Shown here in pieces: positions 1 to 7,179 of a stretch of DNA of 43,771 nucleotides. The translations under genes were made by a program, and so were the position numbers. Every line of letters starts with the position of its first letter. Position 1 is the stretch's first letter. Origin of the DNA: an uncultured Pseudomonadota bacterium (GTDB taxonomy: Bacteria > Pseudomonadota > Alphaproteobacteria > UBA3830); NCBI GenBank assembly GCA_902790255.1, contig CADARG010000012.1, forward strand, positions 1 to 43,771. Reading direction: 5' to 3'. The notes under the pieces were generated by a model. The model was not told the DNA's origin, ran no database searches, and worked only from the letters and a program-made list of their open reading frames with translations.

Positions 1-900
1 GAACGTGCCGCAAATCGTACCCAAAGCTGCATCAGCTTTGTACCAGGTTTTTCCGTCTCGCGAAAAAACGATTCGGCTGTTATTTGTTGCACTATTACCT
101 CCAAAACCATCGCTGGAGGCTCCAGCACCGTCACCTCTGCAAATTGTCCAATATCTACCAAAACCATAGACTACGCTGTACCACTCCGCTTTGGTACCGG
201 TAACGTCTCCCGGAGACGCTCCGCTCAAACTTTCTACTGCCCAGGTCGCTCCATTATCATATGAAGTAATAAATCTTCCATCCCAAGTAATGGCGCACCA
301 CTTGCCGTTGCAGAATCCCAGAGCACGATGAATATTATCTTCTATTGATTTAAAATTCCCATTCGTTGAAAGCTTAGTTAAATCAGACGGGTCGAGCCAG
401 TATGCATTATTTCGAGTATTAGCACCATAACCAAAATGCATAAAACCTCCGTTCCCGTAAGCTTGCGCATCACATCCCCAAGTTGTTGAAATTTGAGTCC
501 AGTCAATTCCATTATATGATACGTATGAAGCATATCTTAGCCCAATATTTTGCCACATACCTCCTCCATAAGCCGGTCTTACTAAAAATCTTACTGACGA
601 CGGATTTACGTTTGTTTGTTCCCAATGTTCTCCATCATTTGATGTAATTACGAATCCTCCGCTATTTGATCCAAGAAGAAATCTATTACCATCCCATGAG
701 ATGTTGCCCCAGCCCAAGGAGTCTTTATCACCCGATGGAGTGAAAAATTTCCCCGCGTTTTTCCATGTAACTTTGCCTTCCACCACCACCTTCACCAAAT
801 ATTTCTGCGGAAACTTGAGAGTCGCTGTGCCACTGGCGCATTCGTAGTATCCGGTCGTGGCGTTGCGTGCAAAATTTCCCGTCAATTTTATGATTTTCTT
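1..900 (-). CDS. Asp-box (BNR) beta-propeller region, -1 frame continuation of the TadG-like gene, partial
   Basis: The minus strand is open without a stop for 300 codons from about 900 to the window edge, in the -1 frame relative to the TadG-like gene that stops at 888. The translation holds spaced Asp-box-like motifs: SNDGEHWE, SYNGIDW, SYDNGATW and SRDGKTW. Asp-boxes (S-x-D-x-G-x-T-W) mark blades of sialidase-like or photosystem-assembly-factor-like beta-propellers, so this is probably an extracellular propeller domain. No ATG, GTG or TTG lies in this frame between its preceding stop (TGA near 960) and the junction, so it probably belongs to the upstream protein. It could be joined by a real frameshift, by a sequencing error in the A-run at 894-897, or it could be the broken 3' half of a pseudogene. 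The true 3' end lies outside the window. Confidence 0.72.
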
Positions 901-2810
901 AGCACCTCCCCTCGGATGCAGTCGCTTTCGATCATCGGGATCTCCGAAAAATCGTTGTCAAATCCCAAATATGTCAGCTCGCCCGGCTCGAACCAATCCG
1001 GTTTGTTCACAACCAAAATCAGCGCCCTTTTGCGGCCCTCGGTTGCTTTCGACGGCGTAGACAGCCTGCCCAAATTCGTTGAGTCCGCGCTCGTGTTTAT
1101 CGCCGGATTCCCTCCTGTGTTGCTCCAACTTTGCAGCAAATTATTTGCCCATGTCACCGGGATAAATATGAAATTTGAGACATTTCGGTCGTCATAATAC
1201 GGATAAAACGCCCCCAATATTTCATATCCGAATTTTACATCCGAACTTAGTTCCCGAATAAAATACGGATTCATCCAATATCCGCCGTTCAGTTTCTCGC
1301 ACTTCATTGACAGCAAATTCGCATTTCCAGCATAGCACTGGTTGTATATCATTTGTCTGAATTTATATTTCGATGGATTCTCTGTTGACAGTATATCTCC
1401 CACATTTATCGTGTTGCCGTTGTACGACACCGTGTTTCCTCGGCACAATATTCCATACGCCATTGTATAACCACTTCCTGCGTATGATCCCATCGTCGTC
1501 AATTCTGCATTCACTTCTCCTTTCGTCCCGTACATCATCGATCCTCTTATCATGGATTGATATGTTCCGTTAAGAAAGTATGTCGGGACAAAACTATTTG
1601 GCTCCTGAACCCAGCCTGATTTATTGCTATTCAGTGATACATTCCCTGAATACGGGATTATTCCGACATTTACTCCTCTCGTGTATAAAAAATTTTTTAA
1701 AAATTCCCGATATGCTTGTGTTATCTGATAGATTGGCGTCGATTTTGCATCATCTGTCGGAGTTGCCGATCTTGATATGTAAGTAGTACCTGCTGGTTTC
1801 GTATTTTTATCAAGATTATCTTCATTCGATGCTGCACTGTTTGTCGGTACTGTTAATATTATATCTACATCACACTGCGCAGGAACCGCATAAGCGACAT
1901 CGTTATCTGTTGTTACCTTTATTTTATCATCTTCAATTTCTATTTTTACAGTGTCGTCATTCAAATCCGTTCTTATTGTGTATTCTCTCTTGTAAACCTC
2001 TTCCCCAGCGGCGTTAGCACTCCACATACCTACCACCTTCGGCCAGGTCACATAATGTTGCCAAGTCGCCCAAATCGGATCATATTTGCCACAAGTCGTG
2101 CAAAAATAACAATAGTCCGAAAAAATATCTTCTGTCGTAAACATTGAATAGTCTCGCGCCAATGAATTATTCATCATTTGATAGAATCTCAATGCTATCG
2201 GTGCTGTAAATCTTTTATATTGACTTTGTCCGTAATGCCATCTGCTCATAGATGTTTCTGTTTTCGTGCGTGCGATTGTTTTTAATGTTGGGGAAAAAGT
2301 CTTAAATTCCGCTGTTCTTCCCACCTTCAGCGGCTCGAACGAATTTCCCTTGGTCACCGTTTCGACAGTGATATCTATGCTTGGTACCGCTTGGCTTATT
2401 ATTGCCCCTGTATAGATAGTCGGGGCATTATTGTAAATTTCGTCCGCTATACGCAACATGCTCTCCCTCTGCTGTTTGTAGTGCAAAGAAGGATTCCATT
2501 TCTGCGCCACCGCCAGCGCTGCCTCACGCGCACATCTCTTCTCAAATTTGTCAGGCGAAGCATTTTGCAGAAACTCCGTACCTTCCGTCTGCCTCTTCAG
2601 CAACGTCTGGTTGTCCAGCACGTATTTTGCTCCGAGTAATAAGACAGGGATGAGCGTCATCATAAGAATTAAAACATATCCTTTTAATGAATTTTTTAAA
2701 TTGACACTGTCGACTATTTTTAAAAAATTTTGTCCAAAAAATAGCCTCTTACGCCTGCTTTTAGCTTCTTTCGAAACCACACAGGTCTTTCCCTGTCTTT
2801 TTTCTCTCAT
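888..2810 (-). CDS. TadG-like surface/pilus-assembly protein with degenerate vWA region
   Basis: The 640-residue product has a basic cytoplasmic N-terminus, then one hydrophobic segment at about residues 44-62 (LKGYVLILMMTLIPVLLLG), the topology of Flp/Tad pilus TadG proteins. The rest should face the periplasm or cell surface. A vWA-like core is suggested by CDVDIILTVPTNS near the middle, then ITQAYREFLKNFLY and VGIIPYSGNVSLN, and late in the protein KRALILVV; the classical DxSxS metal site is not clearly intact. The region around residues 225-240 is Cys-rich (YCYFCTTCGKYD). The stop at 888-890 falls inside an otherwise continuous coding region that goes on in the -1 frame as a beta-propeller. 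No other tad genes lie next to it. The family call rests on architecture and motif resemblance only. Confidence 0.6.
   Translation of the reverse strand: MREKRQGKTCVVSKEAKSRRKRLFFGQNFLKIVDSVNLKNSLKGYVLILMMTLIPVLLLGAKYVLDNQTLLKRQTEGTEFLQNASPDKFEKRCAREAALAVAQKWNPSLHYKQQRESMLRIADEIYNNAPTIYTGAIISQAVPSIDITVETVTKGNSFEPLKVGRTAEFKTFSPTLKTIARTKTETSMSRWHYGQSQYKRFTAPIALRFYQMMNNSLARDYSMFTTEDIFSDYCYFCTTCGKYDPIWATWQHYVTWPKVVGMWSANAAGEEVYKREYTIRTDLNDDTVKIEIEDDKIKVTTDNDVAYAVPAQCDVDIILTVPTNSAASNEDNLDKNTKPAGTTYISRSATPTDDAKSTPIYQITQAYREFLKNFLYTRGVNVGIIPYSGNVSLNSNKSGWVQEPNSFVPTYFLNGTYQSMIRGSMMYGTKGEVNAELTTMGSYAGSGYTMAYGILCRGNTVSYNGNTINVGDILSTENPSKYKFRQMIYNQCYAGNANLLSMKCEKLNGGYWMNPYFIRELSSDVKFGYEILGAFYPYYDDRNVSNFIFIPVTWANNLLQSWSNTGGNPAINTSADSTNLGRLSTPSKATEGRKRALILVVNKPDWFEPGELTYLGFDNDFSEIPMIESDCIRGEVLRKS
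894..911 (-). other. Possible -1 frameshift junction with SD-like stimulator
   Basis: On the minus strand a purine-rich GGGGAGGTG (903-911) is followed five bases later by AAAA (894-897) and then by the zero-frame stop TAA at 888-890. Slipping back one base at AAA moves translation into the 300-codon propeller frame. Internal SD-like sequences upstream of A-runs stimulate -1 frameshifting in bacteria (dnaX is the known case), but this site lacks a full X-XXY-YYZ heptamer. One missing A in the assembly would give the same picture. Confidence 0.35.
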
Positions 2811-2966
2811 TTTTATCCATCAAACTTTTACAAATCCCATTCTGGCACAAATTTGTTAAGAAAAAGTAAAAATTTTGGTTTAATTCGGTTGTATATGTGT
2901 AAAATAATGAGCGGTGAAACGATTCAGCTTTTTTATATTCTTTTGTTAGGCATATCTTTCATTTCT

Positions 2967-2995
2967 TAAAAATAATTCCCCTGACAAAGCAGGGG
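2967..2995 (-). terminator. Rho-independent terminator
   Basis: CCCCTG (2978-2983) pairs with CAGGGG (2990-2995) around a 6-base loop. On the minus strand the stem is followed by AATTATTTTT. It would end minus-strand transcription coming from the decayed region at 3003-3342 before the TadG-like gene. Confidence 0.55.
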
Positions 2996-3002
2996 AGAGA
3001 TT

Positions 3003-3067
3003 TTTGTAAATTAAACATGCTGTCTCTCCCATATTTCTTGTATATCAATCTCACTATCACGCTAGGA
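3003..3067. repeat. Imperfect direct repeat, copy A
   Basis: About three quarters identical to 3125-3190, ending in the same CACTATCACGCTAGGA. Read on the minus strand both copies encode a PSVIV(R/E)LIYK motif. In copy A the frame is cut by a stop just upstream, so this copy looks like a decayed fragment of a duplicated coding segment. Confidence 0.6.
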
Positions 3068-3124
3068 AAGCTTTAATTCACAAACTTATTTCTACAAAAA
3101 TCACACACTTATAAAGAGGGGGGC

Positions 3125-3190
3125 TTTGTAAACTAAACATATTTGCTCTTTTCTATTGTTTTATATATCAATTCCACTATCACGCTAGGA
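3125..3190. repeat. Imperfect direct repeat, copy B
   Basis: Partner of the repeat at 3003-3067, with the shared end CACTATCACGCTAGGA at 3175-3190. Here the minus-strand frame PSVIVELIYK stays open and forms the C-terminus of the 69-codon frame at 3133-3342. Confidence 0.6.
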
Positions 3191-3342
3191 GAATTTTTAC
3201 ATAGATTCAAATAACCTCTGTAAAAAATCTCATATAAATTGCTCTCGCATATCAAAGACATAGACATTAGCCTCTCTATATTTGCAACACACCTATCACT
3301 CCAAAGAATCCCTCCTTGGAGTAGAAAACGCCTAAAACACAA
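3133..3342 (-). pseudogene. Possible gene remnant, 69 codons
   Basis: This open frame on the minus strand ends with a PSVIVELIYK-containing tail that also occurs, broken, at 3003-3067. I do not recognise the family. The short length, lack of a clear ribosome binding site, AT-rich surroundings and the damaged second copy suggest the 3' remnant of a larger, duplicated and decaying gene. It could also be a genuine small protein. Confidence 0.25.
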
Positions 3343-3803
3343 ATACTACAAAAACTAACAAAAATAATGTAACAATATATTTTAAACTTGTCTATAGTCA
3401 TTGGTAATATTTATTAATATTTTATTAACATATTATATTTTTTGTCTTTAATGCTTTTATATTCTCTTTTATTTACTACACATATGACTATAAAAAATAA
3501 CAAAATAAATCAACCTCAAAGTAATTCTATATATAAAAACACGGTTCCTTAGTTTTAATTTCAACATGTCTCTATTTTCAGGGATATATTTGATTTTGCA
3601 TTTTTAGGGTTTTTCATTATCTTTTTCTATTTTTTAATGCAAACATTCACAAATCTCCGAAAAATCAGAGCGGCAATTGAAAAGCCGGTTGTCGCCTAGT
3701 ATATCAGCTTCCGAACTCGCCACCTCTACGAAATTTTACCCTCTCAGAACACAAAAACGCAGCAAAATTTCATCTCAAGAAGAAAACTGCCTCGGTTTAG
3801 TTT
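3343..3803. other. AT-rich intergenic region without recognisable genes
   Basis: No convincing open frame is seen. A small inverted repeat CGGC/GCCG lies near 3670-3690 (CGGCAATTGAAAAGCCG), and the segment around 3650-3770 is less AT-rich than its surroundings. I cannot match it to a known RNA. Confidence 0.4.
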
Positions 3804-4268
3804 TTATTTTCTTTTAAAACTATCAAACCTGATAATGTTGTCGTCCGACTTTGCCGAATTTTCCTCGTTCTCCAACACTGAAACTTTTGGTTTTTCAGGA
3901 CCGGAACCTGTGTCATTGAATCTCGGAGTAAATTGCAACGCGAATTTCACAGAAGGATCAACAAAGGCTGTCAAAGCACTGAAAGGAATAAACAAACTTT
4001 CACGAATCCCGTTAAAACTCAATTCGACAGAAAAACCATCATCCGAAACTTGCAAATTCCAAAATTGATGCTGCAAAACTATCATCACTTCTTCAGGATG
4101 ACGTTCTTTCAAAAACCTCGGAACCCGTGTCAAAGGATGATCTGTCCGAAATCTGACATAAAAATGATGATTCCCTGACAACCCGTCAACGGAAACTCTT
4201 GAAAGTACTTCCCTTACCACCGAAACTAAAGCTTTTTGAACTAGCTCATCATAATTGAAATTGCTCAA
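3804..4268 (-). CDS. sspB: SspB family ClpXP adaptor (alphaproteobacterial type)
   Basis: SspB tethers ssrA-tagged and other substrates to the ClpXP protease in the cytoplasm. The 154-residue product fits the alphaproteobacterial branch: an N-terminal NYDELVQKALVSVVREVL helix, a beta-rich substrate-binding core (FYVRFRTDHP, VMIVLQHQFWNLQV, FSVELSFNG, LFIPFSALTAFVDPSVKFAL) and a charged, flexible C-terminal tail that would dock on ClpX. I chose the TTG start at 4268 because GGAGAAAG (4271-4278) lies two bases upstream of it. The frame is open further upstream, but that part would translate the tRNA-His gene and is not real. The gene begins 19 bases after the tRNA CCA end, so its mRNA is probably released by tRNA 3' processing. 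Confidence 0.85.
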   Translation of the reverse strand: MSNFNYDELVQKALVSVVREVLSRVSVDGLSGNHHFYVRFRTDHPLTRVPRFLKERHPEEVMIVLQHQFWNLQVSDDGFSVELSFNGIRESLFIPFSALTAFVDPSVKFALQFTPRFNDTGSGPEKPKVSVLENEENSAKSDDNIIRFDSFKRK

Positions 4269-4287
4269 TTCTTTCTCCAAAATTAAA

Positions 4288-4365
4288 TGGGGCGAGTGAC
4301 TGGAATTGAACCAGCGACCTCCAGGGCCACAATCTGGCGCTCTAGCCAATTGAGCTACACTCGCC
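4288..4365 (-). tRNA. tRNA-His (GTG)
   Basis: The minus strand folds as a full cloverleaf. An encoded G-1 (4365) pairs with C73, followed by a perfect 7-bp acceptor stem GCGAGTG/CACTCGC. The D stem is GCTC/GAGC, the anticodon loop TTGTGGC gives anticodon GTG, the T arm is GCTGG/CCAGT, and CCA is encoded at 4288-4290. The anticodon stem has an A31-C39 mismatch (CCAGA against CCTGG). Many alphaproteobacteria lack G-1:C73, so its presence is informative. It lies between nusB and sspB on the same strand. Confidence 0.95.
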
Positions 4366-4421
4366 ATGCACTTTGTTTTTTTAACTGTTTTACCGTGAAA
4401 GGTCAATAGTAAAGAGAAAGT

Positions 4422-4892
4422 TTATACGGATTTTTGCTGCTTAAATATCGAGTTTAATATTCCGTTAACGAATGATACTTCCCTCTTCTTGAAAAAAGAT
4501 TTTGCGATTTCAATATATTCATTAAAGACCACATTTGCAGGTATGTTTTCAAAGAAAACAACTTCGCAAACTCCCAATCGAAGCAAAGACTGCATCACCT
4601 TATCGAATCGGGAAAATTCCCAATTATCCGCAACATTTTTCTCAATTAGTTTGTCTATCTCTTTCCGATGATTTTGGGTTTTTGTTATCAATTCTGTAAA
4701 AAATTCCAAATCAATTTCGTCGAGAGAAATTTCTTCACTAAGCAGGATTTTAGGATCGGATTTTGCTTCTGATAAAATCTTTTCCAATGGTTTATTTTCA
4801 AATTCTGCTCGATACACAACCTGTATGGCATAAAGCCTCGTTAAACCGCGCAAACCACTCTTCGATTTTCGAATTTTTTCCTGCATTGTCAT
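4422..4892 (-). CDS. nusB: Transcription antitermination factor NusB
   Basis: NusB binds boxA RNA together with ribosomal protein S10 (NusE) and keeps RNA polymerase processive on rRNA operons. The product is an all-helical protein of about 156 residues with family-typical stretches: RGLTRLYAIQVVY near the N-terminus, DKLIEKNVADNWEFSRFDKVMQSLLRLG (in the middle third) and IPANVVFNEYIEIAKSF near the C-terminus, closing with FVNGILNSIF. Likely starts are ATG at 4892 or 4886; a GTG at 4910 would add six residues that do not resemble NusB. The length is normal. tRNA-His and sspB follow on the same strand and may be co-transcribed. Confidence 0.9.
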   Translation of the reverse strand: MTMQEKIRKSKSGLRGLTRLYAIQVVYRAEFENKPLEKILSEAKSDPKILLSEEISLDEIDLEFFTELITKTQNHRKEIDKLIEKNVADNWEFSRFDKVMQSLLRLGVCEVVFFENIPANVVFNEYIEIAKSFFKKREVSFVNGILNSIFKQQKSV

Positions 4893-5074
4893 CCCGCATC
4901 CAACACTCACGTCAGGAATATATCGCAGTTTTGAAAAATTGCAAACATTAATTGCAGATCAAATCAAAGAGAATCTATATGCTTTCGCAAAATTCTCACA
5001 CAAACGTGAAATTTTAGCAAAAAAATCCATTAAAAATCGTCAAACAAACTATTTGCTAAAAACACAAAACAATA

Positions 5075-5104
5075 TTGACATATAAAAGTCACTTTATGTA
5101 TCTT
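5075..5104 (+). promoter_or_regulatory. Sigma70-type promoter for the ankyrin gene
   Basis: A consensus -35 TTGACA (5075-5080) and a -10-like TATCTT (5099-5104) are spaced by 18 bases. They point at the ankyrin gene, whose best ribosome binding site (AAGGAG near 5165) and ATG (5179) lie about 70 bases downstream. Confidence 0.5.
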
Positions 5105-5178
5105 GGAAATAGTTAATGTTGTTAATGCTCGCTCGAGTCAAGTGAGAGAGTAGGGTGTTTTTGTAAGGAGATTAATCG

Positions 5179-5235
5179 ATGAAAAAATTGATGTTTGGAA
5201 TGAAAAAAGCGGCGTTTGTATCGAGTTTGGTGTGA
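5179..5235 (+). other. Signal-peptide start interrupted by in-frame TGA
   Basis: An ATG at 5179 with a strong AAGGAG upstream opens a typical signal-peptide n- and h-region (MKKLMFGMKKAAFVSSLV). It stops at TGA 5233-5235, exactly in frame with the ankyrin protein that continues as VLANVFGMENQ. The hydrophobic core and a cleavage-like region are therefore split by a nonsense codon. TGA is a normal stop in neighbouring genes. The product is either truncated at its leader, restarted at the GTG directly after the stop, or made by readthrough. Confidence 0.7.
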
Positions 5236-6561
5236 GTGTTGGCGAACGTTTTCGGAATGGAAAATCAAAGATGGTTCGAGGCGGTAAGATCGGTCAATTT
5301 TTCAAGAATAGATCAGGTGGTGGATGAGAAGAGTACGAACACCAGAGACAGAAGGGATAAACGCACAGATTTGATTAGTGCTGCGGAGAGTAACAATCTG
5401 GAGATGGTCGATCATCTTTTGAATATTGATCATAAAGAGGACGAAGCGTTGGAGTTGATTCTCAAATGGAGGAACAGCCTCAGGTTAGGAGAACAAGACC
5501 GTCAACAGCATCTGCGCAGCTGGAGGGCTGCCGTTGATGTTTATGCAGAGAATATATGGAGTGGAACAGCACTTATGGACGCGGTATGGCAAGAAAATGA
5601 AGAAATGGTGAGAAATCTTATAGACGGAGGCGCTGATGTTGATGCAAAGGACAATGACGGTCGAACAGCACTGATATACGCGACAGAGAAAGGAGGTTAC
5701 AGAAGAAATGAAATAATACAGCTGTTGCTGGATAGAGGCGCCGATATTAATGCAAAGGATAAGGATGGTCGAACAGCACTGATGGAAGCGGTATGGCAAG
5801 AAAATGAAGAAATAGTACAACTGTTGCTGAATAGCGGCGCCGATGTTAATGCAAAGGATAAATGGGGTGGAACAGCGCTTATGGAGGCGGTATGGCGAGA
5901 AAATGAAGAAATAGTGAGAAATCTTATAGACGGAGGCGCTGATGTTAATGCAAAGAATAAGGACGGTCGAACAGCACTGATGGGCGCGGTATGGCAAGAA
6001 AATGAAGAAATAGTACAACTGTTGCTGAATAGCGGCGCCGATGTTAATGCAAAGGATAAATGGAGTGGAACATCGCTTATGGACGCGGCAGAGAAAGGAA
6101 ATGAAGAAATAGTGCGGATATTGCTGGATAAGGGCGCTGATGTTAATGCAAAGGGTATAGACGTTCAAACAGCACTGATGTTCGAGGAGGAAAATGAAGA
6201 AATGCCGTCCTTAATAGATGAAAGTCAAACAGCTCTGGGGATAGCCATGACGAAGACTGCGAACGACAGTGACAAGTCTCGGAAAGGGATATATGAGGAC
6301 ATAGCGGAATTGTTAATAGATGAAGGAGCGGATGTAGAGGCAGAGTTTGTTAAGTGGATAAGTAAAGACAGTACTAAGAAGATCACGCCATTGATATACG
6401 CTGTGGAAGAAGAAAACGTGAAAATGGTGAAAAAGCTTATGGCTAAAGGTGCCGATGTTAATAAGGAGAGTACAAATGGCGATACGGCACTTGGGATAGC
6501 CGAGAGATTGAGAAATGAAGAAATTAAGAACTTGCTGTTGAAATCCGGTATGCGTAGGTGA
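5236..6561 (+). CDS. Ankyrin-repeat protein, candidate effector
   Basis: The 441-codon frame after the in-leader TGA encodes a run of 33-residue ankyrin repeats. The consensus resembles DGRTALMEAVWQENEEI followed by VQLLLNSGADVNAKD, with about six to eight repeats between residues 105 and 320 and further degenerate repeats to the C-terminus (ITPLIYAVEEENVKMVKKLMAKGADVN). Ankyrin repeats bind proteins, and in intracellular bacteria many such proteins are secreted into the host. The central repeats are nearly identical at DNA level. The given start is the GTG directly after the TGA, but the intended start is probably ATG 5179 with a signal peptide. A strong promoter and ribosome binding site are kept, so the gene may be newly broken or expressed by reinitiation. 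No specific partner can be deduced. Confidence 0.75.
   Translation: MLANVFGMENQRWFEAVRSVNFSRIDQVVDEKSTNTRDRRDKRTDLISAAESNNLEMVDHLLNIDHKEDEALELILKWRNSLRLGEQDRQQHLRSWRAAVDVYAENIWSGTALMDAVWQENEEMVRNLIDGGADVDAKDNDGRTALIYATEKGGYRRNEIIQLLLDRGADINAKDKDGRTALMEAVWQENEEIVQLLLNSGADVNAKDKWGGTALMEAVWRENEEIVRNLIDGGADVNAKNKDGRTALMGAVWQENEEIVQLLLNSGADVNAKDKWSGTSLMDAAEKGNEEIVRILLDKGADVNAKGIDVQTALMFEEENEEMPSLIDESQTALGIAMTKTANDSDKSRKGIYEDIAELLIDEGADVEAEFVKWISKDSTKKITPLIYAVEEENVKMVKKLMAKGADVNKESTNGDTALGIAERLRNEEIKNLLLKSGMRR
5572..6150 (+). repeat. Tandem ~99-bp ankyrin-coding repeats
   Basis: Repeated units share long identical stretches such as GCGGTATGGCAAGAAAATGA and GGCGCCGATGTTAATGCAAA at about 99-bp spacing, each unit coding one 33-residue repeat. 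The near identity suggests recent amplification or gene conversion and makes unit number prone to change. Exact boundaries are approximate. Confidence 0.75.
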
Positions 6562-6566
6562 TGATT

Positions 6567-6980
6567 TTAGTCCGTTCTGTCGATTAGCTCTACCCTGTGT
6601 TGATGGCGGCCACCTTCGAAGTCGGTTGACAGAAATTTTTCTACGCAAGTTTTAGCGATTTCTGTAGAAATTATTCTTGCACCCAACACCAGCACGTTTG
6701 CGTTGTTGTGTTGACGGGCAAGTACGGTCATTTCTTCATTGAAACACAGCGCAGCGCGGATGTTTTTGTATCGATTTACGACAATGGACATTCCTATTCC
6801 CGTCCCGCAAATCAAAATACCTTTGTCTCCCTCTTTCATTTGGCCAACTAGTTTTTTCGCAAACACAGGATAGTCGCAGGATTCCTCATCGTAAGTTCCC
6901 AAATCCGACAGATCGAAATATTTCTTCAAATATTCTTTCAGTTTAAAACCTGCATGGTCAGATGCTATAAAAATGCCCAA
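6567..6980 (-). CDS. rpiB: Ribose-5-phosphate isomerase B
   Basis: RpiB interconverts ribose 5-phosphate and ribulose 5-phosphate in the non-oxidative pentose phosphate pathway. The 137-residue product has the LacAB/RpiB fold markers: ASDHAGFKLKEYL at the N-terminus, DYPVFAKKL, the catalytic Cys and anion hole in GILICGTGIGMSI, RAALCFNEEMTVLARQHNNANVLVLGAR, and the C-terminal GGRHQHRVELID. The length is slightly short but normal. The start is TTG 6980, preceded by a strong GGAGGAAGG. The stop lies only a few bases from the end of the convergent ankyrin gene. Confidence 0.93.
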   Translation of the reverse strand: MGIFIASDHAGFKLKEYLKKYFDLSDLGTYDEESCDYPVFAKKLVGQMKEGDKGILICGTGIGMSIVVNRYKNIRAALCFNEEMTVLARQHNNANVLVLGARIISTEIAKTCVEKFLSTDFEGGRHQHRVELIDRTD

Positions 6981-7130
6981 ACCTTCCTCCGAAAATGTCT
7001 CACCATTATATTACTATTTCGACGAGTAAAATGACATACTTGGGGGCGAAAACAGTTCGATAAATTATCACAACACCTAAAAACCTCTCGGATAAACTTT
7101 GATGATATAGATGTAAAAATAGAGAATCAT

Positions 7131-7162
7131 TGAAAAAGCAAGCTCCCCAAAGGAGCTTGCTT
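7131..7162 (-). terminator. Rho-independent terminator of the secreted hypothetical gene
   Basis: An 11-bp perfect stem, AAGCAAGCTCC (7136-7146) with GGAGCTTGCTT (7152-7162), has a 5-base loop. On the minus strand it is followed by a short T-run (7132-7137). It sits just after the stop of the minus-strand gene at 7180. Confidence 0.85.
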
Positions 7163-7179
7163 CTGTAAATAGCAAAGAA

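Noticed and set aside
4269-4406. Longer N-terminus for sspB on the minus strand
   Set aside because: This stretch translates the tRNA-His gene (giving the known artefact [18 protein letters not shown]). The TTG at 4268 with GGAGAAAG is the credible start.
5233-5235. Reassignment of TGA to a sense codon (Trp) to explain the split signal peptide
   Set aside because: lptF, lptG, lptD and infC in this window all end with TGA at family-typical positions, so TGA is a stop here.
5485-6168. 227-codon open frame opposite the ankyrin gene
   Set aside because: It is an antisense shadow of the repetitive ankyrin codons, giving a Cys/Tyr/Phe-rich repetitive protein without initiation signals.
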